58,405 bases of DNA from Pelagibacteraceae bacterium AG-422-C23 (GTDB lineage: Bacteria > Pseudomonadota > Alphaproteobacteria > Pelagibacterales > Pelagibacteraceae), in contig QCMO01000003.1 in assembly GCA_003213695.1 (NCBI GenBank), positions 1-58,405 on the forward strand, given 5' to 3'. Positions 19,528-28,768 of the stretch are shown one piece after another. The notes beneath the pieces are model-generated. The model did not search any database and was not told where the DNA came from. It saw only the letters and a list, made by a program, of their open reading frames with translations. Each line of letters starts with the position of its first letter. The stretch's first letter is position 1. Made by a program: the position numbers and the translations under genes.

Positions 19528-19729
19528 CTTTTTTATCTTCTTTTTTTTTTATTTGATTATCTTCAATATCAATATTTGAAACTTCATTTTGAATATTATT
19601 GATATATTTTTTTGCTGTTCCTATCCAAGAACCAATTTTTTTTAACATTATCGGAAAATCCTTGGGACCAAGCACAATAATAGCAATCGTTACTACAATT
19701 AAAATCTCAAACCAACCAATAGTAGGCAT
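19517..19729 (-). CDS. tatB: Sec-independent translocase subunit TatB
   Basis: N-terminal membrane helix with MPTIGWFEILIVVTI and the VLGPKDFP hinge typical of TatB, followed by a short amphipathic helix (LKKIGSWIGTAKKYINNIQ) and a charged tail. At 70 residues it is much shorter than the usual TatB (over 100 residues) because the tail is almost gone. Order and motif distinguish it from TatA at 19735. It is 5 bases from tatA. Confidence 0.88.
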   Translation of the reverse strand: MPTIGWFEILIVVTIAIIVLGPKDFPIMLKKIGSWIGTAKKYINNIQNEVSNIDIEDNQIKKKEDKKDES

Positions 19730-19734
19730 GTGAT

Positions 19735-19944
19735 TTATTCTTTATCGTTAGAATTATTTGACTCTTTATTATCTTCGGAAATATTTTTAGGTTCTGACTC
19801 GTCGTTTACATCAGAAGCCATTCCTTTTTTGAAGCTCTTGATACCTTTAGCCAAATCACCCATCAAACTAGATATTTTGCCTCTTCCAAATAATAAAACA
19901 ACTATAATAACTACTACTGCTATTTGTGTTAAGCTTGGCATCAT
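19735..19944 (-). CDS. tatA: Sec-independent translocase subunit TatA
   Basis: Pore-forming Tat component. Membrane helix at residues 7-20 ([13 protein letters not shown]), [24 protein letters not shown] amphipathic helix and an acidic tail, the standard TatA plan. 69 residues, normal. Two consecutive ATG codons (19944 and 19941) could each start the protein; nothing seen decides between them. First gene of tatABC-serS, 46 bases after scpB. Confidence 0.92.
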   Translation of the reverse strand: MMPSLTQIAVVVIIVVLLFGRGKISSLMGDLAKGIKSFKKGMASDVNDESEPKNISEDNKESNNSNDKE

Positions 19945-19990
19945 AATATTAGTTTTATACCCTTTTTATTCAAAAATTAAAAGTGAGTTT

Positions 19991-20692
19991 TTACTTATCT
20001 TCCTCGGCCTCAAGCGTGCTATTTAACATTTCATCAATATTTGAGTAAATGTCCTCTTTTTTTTCACCTTGTTTTTCTTTATAGAATTTTCCAGTTCCAA
20101 AAATTGCATTATCAATATTAGAACTGTCAATTAATCCAGCGGCTCCTAATTCATCTACTGTCGGCAAATCGGATAATTTTTGAAGATTAAAATGACTTAA
20201 AAAATCATCAGTCGTAATATATTGAATAGGTCTACCTGGAACATCTTTTCTACCACCTGGTTTTACCCAATTAAGTTCCATCAATATTTCAAGAGTATTT
20301 GTTCCAAATGCAACTCCTCTTATTTCTTCTATTTCAGCCCTGGTCACAGGTTGATGGTAAACAATTATAGCCAAAGTTTCAATTGCAGCTCTAGATAATT
20401 TTTTTTCAACAGTTTTTTCCTTTGACATTAAATTTGATAAAATTGGTGAAGTTCTAAAAGACCATTTTTTTGAAATACAAACTAAATTAATTCCTCTTTC
20501 AGAATATTCTGATTGTAATTTTAATAATATTTTTTTTACATCAGTCTTTTTTGAAATTTTACCCTCAATAGTTTCAATATCTAAAGGTTCTGCAGCAGCA
20601 AATACTATTGCTTCTATTTCTTTCTCTAATGATGACAATTTAGATGGGAAATTAATTATATTGTTATTTTTTTTAATTTTTTTTTTTATCAT
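19991..20692 (-). CDS. scpB: Segregation and condensation protein ScpB
   Basis: Winged-helix kite subunit of the SMC-ScpAB condensin. Seen: IEAIVFAAAEPL, ETLAIIVYHQPVTRAEIEEIRGVA and GRKDVPGRPIQYITT, which are diagnostic. 233 residues, normal. ATGA overlap of 4 bases with scpA. The acidic tail lies beyond the second winged helix. Confidence 0.95.
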   Translation of the reverse strand: MIKKKIKKNNNIINFPSKLSSLEKEIEAIVFAAAEPLDIETIEGKISKKTDVKKILLKLQSEYSERGINLVCISKKWSFRTSPILSNLMSKEKTVEKKLSRAAIETLAIIVYHQPVTRAEIEEIRGVAFGTNTLEILMELNWVKPGGRKDVPGRPIQYITTDDFLSHFNLQKLSDLPTVDELGAAGLIDSSNIDNAIFGTGKFYKEKQGEKKEDIYSNIDEMLNSTLEAEEDK

Positions 20693-21429
20693 TTACTTTC
20701 TTTAATATAGATATCATCAAAAAGTTTTTCTTGTTTAATTTTAAGATTTCCTTCTTTAACTAGTTCTAGCGAACCAGCAAAAATACCTGCTTTACCAGTC
20801 CTTTTATATTTTGAGACACTCTTAAAATTTTTTGGTATCAAATCATCTAGTTTCTTCCAATCTATTAATTTTCCAAAAAATTCTTTGATAGTTTTAATAC
20901 CTTCTTCTGCTGTAAAAACAGGTAATTTTGGAATATTCATTTTTTGAAAATCTTTTGTCATAATTATTGTCGAATATGTTTTTAATAATTCAAATAAATT
21001 TACTTTATATTCACTATTATAAATGGGTCTAATACCTGACCTGCTACCTCTAATTCTTATTTCTCTTCCAAGTCTTTTTCTTTTCAACATTTGCTCAGAT
21101 AACAGTCTTATTAGTTCTAATTTTTTTAACTGCAATTTAAGTTTATCAGCAACCTCTTGAACTTTAAATTCTTCTTCTGGGGTTCCTGGTAACAATAACT
21201 TAGATTTTAGATAAGCTAACCAAGTAGCCATTAATAAATATTCAGATGCAATTTCTAAATTTAAATTTTTTTCTTTTGTTATAAATTCGTGAAATTGATC
21301 AGCCAACTTAGTTATAGAAATATCCTCTAAATTTACTTTTTGAGCTTTGGCTAAATCTAACAAAACATCAAGTGGACCAGTAAAATTTTCAACATCTACT
21401 TTAAAGAATGCAGAATCATTTTTTATCAT
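20689..21429 (-). CDS. scpA: Segregation and condensation protein ScpA
   Basis: Kleisin that bridges the SMC heads in chromosome condensation. Seen: the N-terminal FTGPLDVLLDLAKAQKVNLEDISI motif, ATWLAYLKSKLLLP, and a C-terminal winged-helix segment. 246 residues, normal. It follows nagZ by 9 bases and overlaps scpB, as in other alphaproteobacteria. Confidence 0.95.
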   Translation of the reverse strand: MIKNDSAFFKVDVENFTGPLDVLLDLAKAQKVNLEDISITKLADQFHEFITKEKNLNLEIASEYLLMATWLAYLKSKLLLPGTPEEEFKVQEVADKLKLQLKKLELIRLLSEQMLKRKRLGREIRIRGSRSGIRPIYNSEYKVNLFELLKTYSTIIMTKDFQKMNIPKLPVFTAEEGIKTIKEFFGKLIDWKKLDDLIPKNFKSVSKYKRTGKAGIFAGSLELVKEGNLKIKQEKLFDDIYIKESK

Positions 21430-21438
21430 ATGATAATA

Positions 21439-22386
21439 TTAACTTAAAATTTTGTAAAATTGTGATGTTTTTTTTAATATAAATCTATTTATTAGAGGTG
21501 AGTTTTTTCCAACTATTTCCATTTCTCTCAAATTTCCATTACAGTGTAAGGCTATATTACAACCTGCGTTGAATGTTTTAATCGTATTTTCTTTTATTGT
21601 TCCTTTAAGACTCTTCATAGATAGGTCATCAGAAATTAAAATATTTTTAAAGCGTATTTTATTTCTAATTAATTTTATTATTTTTTTGGAATGTGTAACA
21701 GTATTGTTTTTATCTATTTTATTAAAGATAACATGTGCTGTCATTGCAAAAAATGCTTTTTTATTTTTGAAAGTTGTAAAATCGTGTTTTGACAAATATT
21801 TTTCATTTTTTTCAATTATTGGGGTAAAATAGTGACTATCTACTTTTGCTAATCCATGACCTGGTATATGTTTGATTATTGATCCAATACCGTTTTCATG
21901 AAGATATTGAATACAATAATCACCTATTTTAGATATTATTTTTGGGTCTTTTGAAAATGATCTATCACCAATAATTTTTGATGCACCTTTAACTCTTAAA
22001 TCTAAAACTGGAATAGTATTGATATTAACACCTAACAATTTTAATAAATATGAAGTCTTATCAATAAATAGTTTATAAAAAAAATTGAATTCTTTATTGT
22101 TGTTTATAAACTTTTCACCAAAAAATTCAGATGTAAGGTTGTCAAAAGAAATTATATTCTTTAATCTATTTATACGTCCACCTTCTTGGTCAATTAATAT
22201 TGGATAATGCTTGTCTTTAAAAATTTTTCTTATTGAGGATGTTAATTTGACTGTTTGTTGTATATTTTTAATATTTCTAGTAAATAAGATAACTCCCCAT
22301 GGTTTGTATTTTTTCAAAAAAAACTTTTCTTTTACCGATAATTTTGTTGATTTTATACCAGTTATAAATGAACGACGATTATTCAT
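21439..22386 (-). CDS. nagZ: Beta-N-acetylhexosaminidase NagZ
   Basis: Glycoside hydrolase family 3 enzyme that removes GlcNAc from anhydro-muropeptides during wall recycling in the cytosol. Seen: LIDQEGGRINRL, IIKHIPGHGLAKVDSHYFTP (His/Asp active-site loop), and ISDDLSMKSL containing the catalytic Asp. 315 residues, normal to slightly short. Start overlaps the upstream small membrane-protein gene by 8 bases. Confidence 0.93.
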   Translation of the reverse strand: MNNRRSFITGIKSTKLSVKEKFFLKKYKPWGVILFTRNIKNIQQTVKLTSSIRKIFKDKHYPILIDQEGGRINRLKNIISFDNLTSEFFGEKFINNNKEFNFFYKLFIDKTSYLLKLLGVNINTIPVLDLRVKGASKIIGDRSFSKDPKIISKIGDYCIQYLHENGIGSIIKHIPGHGLAKVDSHYFTPIIEKNEKYLSKHDFTTFKNKKAFFAMTAHVIFNKIDKNNTVTHSKKIIKLIRNKIRFKNILISDDLSMKSLKGTIKENTIKTFNAGCNIALHCNGNLREMEIVGKNSPLINRFILKKTSQFYKILS

Positions 22387-22642
22387 TATTTTCTAACAAC
22401 TTCCAAAAATTAAACTTTTTTCTTTTTTGATTATCTGACTCTTCAGTATATTCAATAATATTTTTTGTATCGTCTTCTAAGATGGGCAATTTTTCAGCAA
22501 AAGTATTTAACTTTTCATCAATTGAATTAAATGACCTATATGAATTTTTTTTGTTAGTATCTGAAAAATAATGCCTTCCTATTAAAAATAAAAAAAGAAT
22601 TATTAAGAATATGAATATAAAGTATTTAATTTCTTTTAACAT
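22379..22642 (-). CDS. Small single-pass membrane protein of unknown function
   Basis: 87 residues: one membrane helix at about residues 6-23 (KYFIFIFLIILFLFLIGRHY) and a charged, Asn/Lys/Glu-rich tail with no recognisable domain. It occupies the place between argS and nagZ where alphaproteobacteria usually carry a SPOR-domain (peptidoglycan-binding) protein. Its membrane helix plus linker resembles the N-terminal part of such a protein without the SPOR domain. It shares one base with argS (TAATG) and overlaps nagZ by 8 bases, so it is very likely translated. Function unknown. Confidence 0.75.
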   Translation of the reverse strand: MLKEIKYFIFIFLIILFLFLIGRHYFSDTNKKNSYRSFNSIDEKLNTFAEKLPILEDDTKNIIEYTEESDNQKRKKFNFWKLLENNE

Positions 22643-24375
22643 TACATTTTTTCAGGAACAGAAACACCTACTATACTCATCCCAGATTTAATTACATTTG
22701 AAATGGCTTTTAAAAAAATCAATTTGTCATTAGTTATTTTTTTTTCTTCATTAATAAATCTTTTTTCTGGATTCTCTTTACCCAAATTCCAATATGAGTG
22801 AAATAAAGATGCTAGTTCGTATAAATAAATTGGAATTCTATGGGGCTCTAGCTTATTGGTTGCAATATCAATACATTTAGGCCACTCTGATAATTTTTTG
22901 AAAATAACAATTTCATCATTAGAATATAGAAAGTCATATTTGTCTATTTTCAAATCAGATTTTAAATCTTTTCCAAGATGTCTAAAAACAGATGCTATTC
23001 TGGCATAACAATACTGCACATAATATAATGAATTATCTTTTGATTTCTCAATTACATTATCAAAATCAAAATCAAGCTCTACATCACTACTTCTATTTAA
23101 CATTATAAATCTAGTGGCATCTTTACCTACTTCATTTATTAAATCGTCAACAGTTATATAATCACCCTTTCTTTTAGACATTTTGAACGGTTTTTTATCT
23201 TTTATAAGTTTTACTAACTGACTTACTTTGCAAATTAACTTCCCTTTCGTATTTGATAAGGCATCAACTGATGATGAAATTCTTTTAATATATCCAGCGT
23301 GATCTGCTCCTAAAATGTTGATCAAATAATCAAACTTTCTATCTAATTTATTTTTATGATAAGCAACATCACTTGCAAAATAAGTCCATGCTCCATCAGA
23401 TTTTTGTAAAGCTCTATCTTTATCATCTCCAAAATCAGTTGATTTAAAAAGAAGTTGTTCTCTCTCTATCCATTTATCACTATCTTCGCTAGCTGGTGCT
23501 TTTATCTTTCCTTTATAAACAAAATTGTTTTTTTGAAGTAATTTAATAGCTTTTTCAACTTCCTGATTGACAACTAATTGTTTTTCACTGATGAAATTAT
23601 CATGTTTTATACCAAGGCTATTAAGATTTTTTTTGATTAATTTGAGTGCTTCCTCGATTGATAAGGCTATTAATTTATCAGAAATATTATCAAAATCTTG
23701 TAAATCAATTTCTTTATTTGAATTAATTATATTTTTTGCAAAATCAATAAGATAATCTCCAGGATATAGATCTTCATTATCCAAAGGAAACGGTTCATCA
23801 TAAGAAATTTCTCGCATTCTAAAATATACAGATTTCGTAAAATTAATAATTTGGTTTCCATAATCATTTACATAATATTCTTTGGTAACTTTATGTTTGT
23901 TAAATAATAAAACATTAGAAATAACGTCACCTAAAATTGCCCCTCTACAATGACCTACGTGCAAAGGACCGGTTGGATTAGCTGAAACAAATTCTAATAA
24001 ATAATTTTTCTTTTTTTCTTTAAGGTTTATTCCAAAAGATTTTGAATTTTTAATAATATCTTCAATAAAGTTTGTCCAAAACACTGGTTTAAATTTGATA
24101 TTGATGAAACCTGGTTTTACTATTGATATATGCTCAATAAATTGATCTTTTTTTTTAATACTTTCAACTAATATCTTAGCTAAATCAACTGGAGACTTTT
24201 TATTTATTTTGGATAATATCATGGCTACATTTGTTGATATATCACTATCAAATTTTGAAGGTGGGATTTCAACTGTAACGCCATTTAAATTATCAGGCAG
24301 AATTAATTTTTCACTTTTAGACAAGTCTAAAAGAATTTTTTTAATCTTATCTAAGTATTGATCAAATATATTCAT
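22642..24375 (-). CDS. argS: Arginyl-tRNA synthetase
   Basis: Class I synthetase for tRNA-Arg. Seen: the HIGH-type motif HVGH in SANPTGPLHVGHCRGA, the KMSKR-type motif FKMSKRKGDYI, the N-terminal Add1 domain and a C-terminal DALR anticodon-binding domain. 577 residues, normal. ATGA overlap with dgt upstream and one shared base with the small membrane-protein gene downstream. Confidence 0.97.
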   Translation of the reverse strand: MNIFDQYLDKIKKILLDLSKSEKLILPDNLNGVTVEIPPSKFDSDISTNVAMILSKINKKSPVDLAKILVESIKKKDQFIEHISIVKPGFINIKFKPVFWTNFIEDIIKNSKSFGINLKEKKKNYLLEFVSANPTGPLHVGHCRGAILGDVISNVLLFNKHKVTKEYYVNDYGNQIINFTKSVYFRMREISYDEPFPLDNEDLYPGDYLIDFAKNIINSNKEIDLQDFDNISDKLIALSIEEALKLIKKNLNSLGIKHDNFISEKQLVVNQEVEKAIKLLQKNNFVYKGKIKAPASEDSDKWIEREQLLFKSTDFGDDKDRALQKSDGAWTYFASDVAYHKNKLDRKFDYLINILGADHAGYIKRISSSVDALSNTKGKLICKVSQLVKLIKDKKPFKMSKRKGDYITVDDLINEVGKDATRFIMLNRSSDVELDFDFDNVIEKSKDNSLYYVQYCYARIASVFRHLGKDLKSDLKIDKYDFLYSNDEIVIFKKLSEWPKCIDIATNKLEPHRIPIYLYELASLFHSYWNLGKENPEKRFINEEKKITNDKLIFLKAISNVIKSGMSIVGVSVPEKM

Positions 24376-25490
24376 TTTATTTTATTATATAAATTAATTG
24401 CATAACGATCAGTCATACCTGATATAAAATCTGAAATTGCCCTATATTTATCTTTTTTCAATTCTTCCCTAGATATAAATTTTTGTGGATATTTTATAAT
24501 TTTATCGAATAATTTTTTGATTATCAATTTGCCATTATTATTTTTACTTAACACGCTTTTATTATTGTACATTCTTGTCTTTAAAAAATATCTTATTTCA
24601 TTTTCAGAGCTTTTAACTTTATCAGAAAAATTAACCATTAAAAAACTTGTTTTATAAATATCTTTAAATGTTTTAATCTTATTGTGTTTAAGGTTATTTT
24701 TTGTGTTATTTATTAAATCTTTAATCATCAAATCTATTGAGTCTCTTATAATCTGGTAAGTTGCAATTTTGTAGTTATCTTTATTTATCTTGCGTTTATA
24801 TCTTTTATAAATATCTCTAAAAAAATTAATTTCAACCAGCTCTTCTAGGCTAAACAAATTTGCATTGATACCATCTTGAATATCATGATTATTGTAAGCA
24901 ATATCATCAGATATAGCTGAAACTTGGGCCTCCAATGACGGAAATCTATTAAAATAAATTAATTTTTTAAAACTTTTAATACCTATTAAATTTTCTACTA
25001 AATTTAAATCTTTGACTGGACCATTGTGTTTTAAAAGGCCATCTATGGTTTCGATTGATAAATTTAATCCTTTGAATTTTAAATATTTGTTTTCTAAAAA
25101 CATTATAATTCTTAAAGTTTGTAAATTATGGTCAAAGCCACCAAAATTCTCCATACATTCATTTAAAGCACTTTCTCCAGCATGGCCAAAAGGTGTGTGA
25201 CCTAAATCATGAGCCAAACTTAATGTTTCAGCCAAATCCTCATTGAGTGCAAGATATCTTGCGATAGATCTTGCTATTTGAGCAACTTCGATTGAATGGG
25301 TTATTCTTGTTCGATAATGGTCTCCCACCGTATTAACGAAAACTTGGGTTTTGTGTTTTAATCTTCTAAATGATGCACTGTGAATAATACGATCTCTGTC
25401 TCTTTGAAAGGGAGACCTATATTTAGACAAAGATTCTTTAAAAATTCTACCTTTGCTTTTAAATAAACCAATGTTTGAGTATTTTTTCAT
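24372..25490 (-). CDS. dgt: dGTPase-like HD triphosphohydrolase
   Basis: HD-superfamily deoxynucleoside triphosphate triphosphohydrolase that controls dNTP pools. Seen: RDRDRIIHSASFRRLKHKTQ, the HD motif pieces RITHSIEVAQIAR and LAHDLGHTPFGHAGE, and a later SDDIAYNNHDIQDG. 372 residues, normal for the alphaproteobacterial type. It is divergent from erpA across 50 bases and heads the long minus-strand run through secF. Confidence 0.94.
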   Translation of the reverse strand: MKKYSNIGLFKSKGRIFKESLSKYRSPFQRDRDRIIHSASFRRLKHKTQVFVNTVGDHYRTRITHSIEVAQIARSIARYLALNEDLAETLSLAHDLGHTPFGHAGESALNECMENFGGFDHNLQTLRIIMFLENKYLKFKGLNLSIETIDGLLKHNGPVKDLNLVENLIGIKSFKKLIYFNRFPSLEAQVSAISDDIAYNNHDIQDGINANLFSLEELVEINFFRDIYKRYKRKINKDNYKIATYQIIRDSIDLMIKDLINNTKNNLKHNKIKTFKDIYKTSFLMVNFSDKVKSSENEIRYFLKTRMYNNKSVLSKNNNGKLIIKKLFDKIIKYPQKFISREELKKDKYRAISDFISGMTDRYAINLYNKIK

Positions 25491-25540
25491 CCTTTAAAAT
25501 TAAATATTAAGTATTATATTAGTAATATCAGTGATCAATA

Positions 25541-25858
25541 ATGATAAAAGAAATTAAATTTACAGATAAAGCGCTAAAACAGATCAATAGTCTGCTATCT
25601 AAAAAAGATAAAGGCTCTTTTTTTAGAATCGCTATTAAAGGAGGTGGATGTTCAGGATTTCAATATGAATTTACTTTTGATCAATCTAAATCAGAAGATG
25701 ATTTGAACTTTGAAAATATTCTTATTGATAAAACATCAGCTGATCTTTTAAAGGGATCGGAGATTGATTATGTTTCAGAGTTAATTGGAGAACAATTTAA
25801 AATAACTAATCCACAAACCAAATCTTCTTGTGGTTGTGGAGTTTCTTTCTCAATTTAA
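25541..25858 (+). CDS. erpA: Iron-sulfur cluster insertion protein, A-type
   Basis: A-type carrier delivering Fe-S clusters to apoproteins. The three conserved cysteines are present: GGGCSGFQYEF and the C-terminal SSCGCGVSF. 105 residues, normal. It could be called IscA or ErpA; the dgt/xthA neighbourhood is where alphaproteobacteria usually carry erpA. The stop shares one base with the xthA start. Confidence 0.9.
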   Translation: MIKEIKFTDKALKQINSLLSKKDKGSFFRIAIKGGGCSGFQYEFTFDQSKSEDDLNFENILIDKTSADLLKGSEIDYVSELIGEQFKITNPQTKSSCGCGVSFSI

Positions 25859-26634
25859 TGTTAATTTCATCTTGGAATGTCAATTCCGTACGTGCACGTA
25901 TTGAAAATATAAAAAGTTACCTTCTAAAATATAAGCCAGATATATTAATGATGCAGGAAATTAAAACTGAAGATGTAAATTTTCCTTATGATGATTTTTC
26001 TTCAATGGATTATGAAAGTCATGTATTTGGTCAAAAGAGTTACAATGGTGTTGCAATTATTTCAAAAGGAAAATTAAAAAATATTAGAACAGACTTGATT
26101 AAAGATAAATTAAAACAATCAAGAATAATTTCTGCTGAGATTGAGTATAAAAAAAAAGTTATTCAATTGATAAATATTTATACTCCTAATGGAAACCCAG
26201 TAGATACAGAGAAATATGATTATAAAAAAAATTGGATGGATCAATTAATTAAACAATTAAAGACTTTGTCTAAAAAAAATTCTAATATTATTCTTGCAGG
26301 TGATTTTAATGTGATACCAGCTGCAGAAGATGTTTATAATGTTAAAAGTTTTGAAGATGATGCTTTATATAGATTAGAAATAAGAAAAAAATTTAGAGAA
26401 ATGCTTAATTTAGGTTTTAATGATGTTTATAGACATTTTAATGAGACAAAAGAGGGTTATACTTTTTGGGATTATATGAGAGGAGCTTGGCAAAAAAATA
26501 ATGGTATGAGAATAGATCACTTTTTAGTATCAAATTCTTTAATAGATCAAATTAAGTCTATAAATATTAATAAAGATCCAAGAGGAAGAGAAAAACCCTC
26601 TGATCACACTCCAATTGAAATTAAATTAGCTTAA
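25858..26634 (+). CDS. xthA: Exodeoxyribonuclease III
   Basis: AP endonuclease and 3'-5' exonuclease of base-excision repair. Seen: SSWNVNSVRARI, MMQEIKTED (catalytic Glu), AGDFNVIP, GMRIDHFLVS and SDHTPIEI (catalytic His). The open frame reaches back to 25828, but the ATG at 25858, which shares one base with the erpA TAA, gives the family-standard start MLISSWNVNS (258 residues). It is convergent with the Ldh-family gene (9-base overlap). Confidence 0.95.
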   Translation: MLISSWNVNSVRARIENIKSYLLKYKPDILMMQEIKTEDVNFPYDDFSSMDYESHVFGQKSYNGVAIISKGKLKNIRTDLIKDKLKQSRIISAEIEYKKKVIQLINIYTPNGNPVDTEKYDYKKNWMDQLIKQLKTLSKKNSNIILAGDFNVIPAAEDVYNVKSFEDDALYRLEIRKKFREMLNLGFNDVYRHFNETKEGYTFWDYMRGAWQKNNGMRIDHFLVSNSLIDQIKSININKDPRGREKPSDHTPIEIKLA

Positions 26635-27624
26635 AGATTTTATTTTATTAACTAATTCCTCGTTTATATTACGAGGGCCTTTGTCTAATCTATTCTTGTG
26701 TCTTCTTTCACCAGGTAGTCTTACATCACCCATTGATTTCATTTTATTAAAGAATTCATCAGCATGTTTTTGCCAATCTGTTCCAGCAGTTTTATCTGGC
26801 GATATAGCTAAAATAAATTCACCTCCACTTGGTGGACCGCCATCATTGTTATCTTTAGCAGCTGTTTCAAAACTAAAATTATCACCAACTAAAGCACCAG
26901 CCATTAATTCTACCATCATTGCAATTGCAGAGCCTTTGTAACCACCAAATGGTAATAACACTCCACCATCAGCTATTGCTCCAGGATCAGTAGTTTCTTT
27001 ACCTTCTTTAGTTAAACCAGTTCCAAGTGGAACTTTGTGACCTTCTCTTTTAGCAACTTGTACCTCACCCATTGCCATCGATGCTGTTGCCATATCATAA
27101 ACCACTGGAGTTTTTCCTGGTCTTGGCCAAGCAAATGAAATTGGATTTGTTCCAAATAATGGTTTGATTGCTCCAGCTGGTGCTACTGCAGGCTTGTATG
27201 ATGTACAAGCAAAAGCAACTAAACCTTCTTCTGCTAATTTCTCTGTTTCAGGCCACATAGCAGCCATGTGATGAGAATTATTTATTGCTAGCACTGCTAC
27301 ACCGTTTTCTTTTGCAGCTTTTGCTAACTCAGGTAGACCTTTATTTAAAACTACAGGTGCTAAACAATTATTACCTTGAACTTTAATTACTGATGCTGAA
27401 ATCTTTTTTACTTCTGGTTTTCCTTTACCATTAATTTTTCCACTTTTTAAACCACTTACATAAGCAGGTAATCTAAATAAACCATGAGATAATGAGCCAT
27501 CACGTTCTGCGTTTCTAATTAAATCTGATAGAATAGATGCTGTTTCATCATCACATCCATTTGCTAATAATGTCTTCTTAGCTAAATCAAAAATTTCATC
27601 TAATGAAAGGGATACTGTACTCAT
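26626..27624 (-). CDS. Ldh-family NAD(P)-dependent oxidoreductase
   Basis: Member of the malate/L-lactate/sulfolactate dehydrogenase family (unlike classical lactate dehydrogenases). Seen: RDGSLSHGLFRLPAY, NNSHHMAAMWPETE with the catalytic His, LFGTNPISFAWPR, GYKGSAIAMMVELMAG and LPGERRHKNR. 332 residues, normal. Substrate cannot be fixed: delta1-piperidine-2-carboxylate or pyrroline-2-carboxylate reduction, malate and ureidoglycolate are all possible within the family. It has its own transcript or shares one with the region between it and znuA; not part of the zinc operon by gap. Confidence 0.85.
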   Translation of the reverse strand: MSTVSLSLDEIFDLAKKTLLANGCDDETASILSDLIRNAERDGSLSHGLFRLPAYVSGLKSGKINGKGKPEVKKISASVIKVQGNNCLAPVVLNKGLPELAKAAKENGVAVLAINNSHHMAAMWPETEKLAEEGLVAFACTSYKPAVAPAGAIKPLFGTNPISFAWPRPGKTPVVYDMATASMAMGEVQVAKREGHKVPLGTGLTKEGKETTDPGAIADGGVLLPFGGYKGSAIAMMVELMAGALVGDNFSFETAAKDNNDGGPPSGGEFILAISPDKTAGTDWQKHADEFFNKMKSMGDVRLPGERRHKNRLDKGPRNINEELVNKIKSLS

Positions 27625-27666
27625 CCCTTTATTAAATATTATTTATGATCAAAGATCAATTTTAAA

Positions 27667-28719
27667 TTAACAGCCTTTGAAAGATTTTGACATGTTGCCA
27701 ATTAAATCAAAATATAAATCTTTACCAGGGTTAAGAGTTGCCCCTAATGGATCTATGATCCCTGTTGCAACATTGGTATCTTTTGCTACAGCCTTTATAA
27801 TATCAGGATTAAATTGTGGCTCAGAAAATACACAACTTACTTTATCATGCTCAATTACTTCTCTTATTTCAGCTAACTGCTCAGCACCTGGCATTACATC
27901 TGTATTTACTGTAAATGCACCAAGAATATTAATGCCAAATCTTTCTTCAAAGTATTGATATGCATCATGAAAAACGATTGATTTGAAATCCTTGTTTAAT
28001 TCAGATTTTACTTTCTTAGTAAGCTTATCTAAATCTTTGTGTGCTTTTTTTAAATTTGCTTTATATTTAGCTTCATTTTTTTGATCATTCTCGATCAAGT
28101 GTTCTGCCATTTCACTTAAAATCACTTTTGCATTCATTGGATCCAACCAAATATGGGGGTCATACTCACCATGCGCGTGTCCTTCATGACCGTGATCATC
28201 GTGACCATCCTCTTTATGCTCATCATCATGTCCGTGTTCATCATGACCATGTTCCTTTTCTTTTTTATCGTGGTCGTGGTCATCATGATCGTCCTCTTTT
28301 TTAGCATGATCATCGTGGTCATCTTCTTTGTGACCATGATCATGTTCTTCAAAAATATTTCTTTCTCTAAATTTAAGTTTTTTCAAACCTTTAATTTCAA
28401 TTAATTCAATTTTCTCAGCTTTTTTGGCAATTGAATTTAATGGTTTTTCTAAAAAATTTTCCAAATCCTCACCAACCCAGAATATAAGATCAGCATCTTG
28501 TAACATTTTCGCATGAGATGGTTTTAATGCAAAATTATGAGGTGAAGAATACCCATCGACTATTAAATCAGGTTTACCTACACCATCCATCAAATAACTA
28601 GCTAATGAATGAATGGGTTTAATTGAAGTAACTACTTTAATTTCAGCATTTGCTGGTACAAAAATAGTTAAGAATGATAGTATTGATAGGATTAATGGTA
28701 ATTTTTTAATATTTTTCAT
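27667..28719 (-). CDS. znuA: Zinc ABC transporter, periplasmic binding protein ZnuA
   Basis: High-affinity Zn2+ receptor. A signal peptide (MKNIKKLPLILSILSFLTIFVPANA) starts at the ATG at 28719; the open frame reaches 28770 but would run through the Zur boxes, so the inner ATG is chosen. Metal-binding parts seen: TSIKPIHSLASYLM, SPHNFALKPS, a His/Asp-rich loop of about 65 residues in the middle typical of ZnuA, YDPHIWLDP, and FHDAYQYFEERF. It is divergent from znuCB-zur, with two Zur-type palindromes 19-49 bases before its start. Confidence 0.95.
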   Translation of the reverse strand: MKNIKKLPLILSILSFLTIFVPANAEIKVVTSIKPIHSLASYLMDGVGKPDLIVDGYSSPHNFALKPSHAKMLQDADLIFWVGEDLENFLEKPLNSIAKKAEKIELIEIKGLKKLKFRERNIFEEHDHGHKEDDHDDHAKKEDDHDDHDHDKKEKEHGHDEHGHDDEHKEDGHDDHGHEGHAHGEYDPHIWLDPMNAKVILSEMAEHLIENDQKNEAKYKANLKKAHKDLDKLTKKVKSELNKDFKSIVFHDAYQYFEERFGINILGAFTVNTDVMPGAEQLAEIREVIEHDKVSCVFSEPQFNPDIIKAVAKDTNVATGIIDPLGATLNPGKDLYFDLIGNMSKSFKGC

Positions 28720-28737
28720 ATGTTGTATATTTAGGTT

Positions 28738-28750
28738 GTTATAATATAAC
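28738..28750. promoter_or_regulatory. Zur box 1
   Basis: Perfect 13-base palindrome GTTATA-A-TATAAC, which matches the proteobacterial Zur consensus GTTATnnnATAAC as I know it. It lies between the divergent znuA and znuC starts and next to zur itself, so zinc-dependent repression of both operons is strongly suggested. Confidence 0.85.
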
Positions 28751-28755
28751 ACTAT

Positions 28756-28768
28756 GTAATAATATAAC
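28756..28768. promoter_or_regulatory. Zur box 2
   Basis: GTAATA-A-TATAAC, the same palindrome with one mismatch, starting exactly 18 bases after box 1. The helical spacing suggests two Zur dimers binding side by side, about 22 bases before the znuC start. Confidence 0.75.

Noticed and set aside
28134..28404. Met/Ile/Thr-rich open frames on both strands over the znuA His-rich loop
   Set aside because: They are out-of-frame readings of the repetitive CAT/GAC codons of the znuA metal-binding loop and have no ribosome site or family match.
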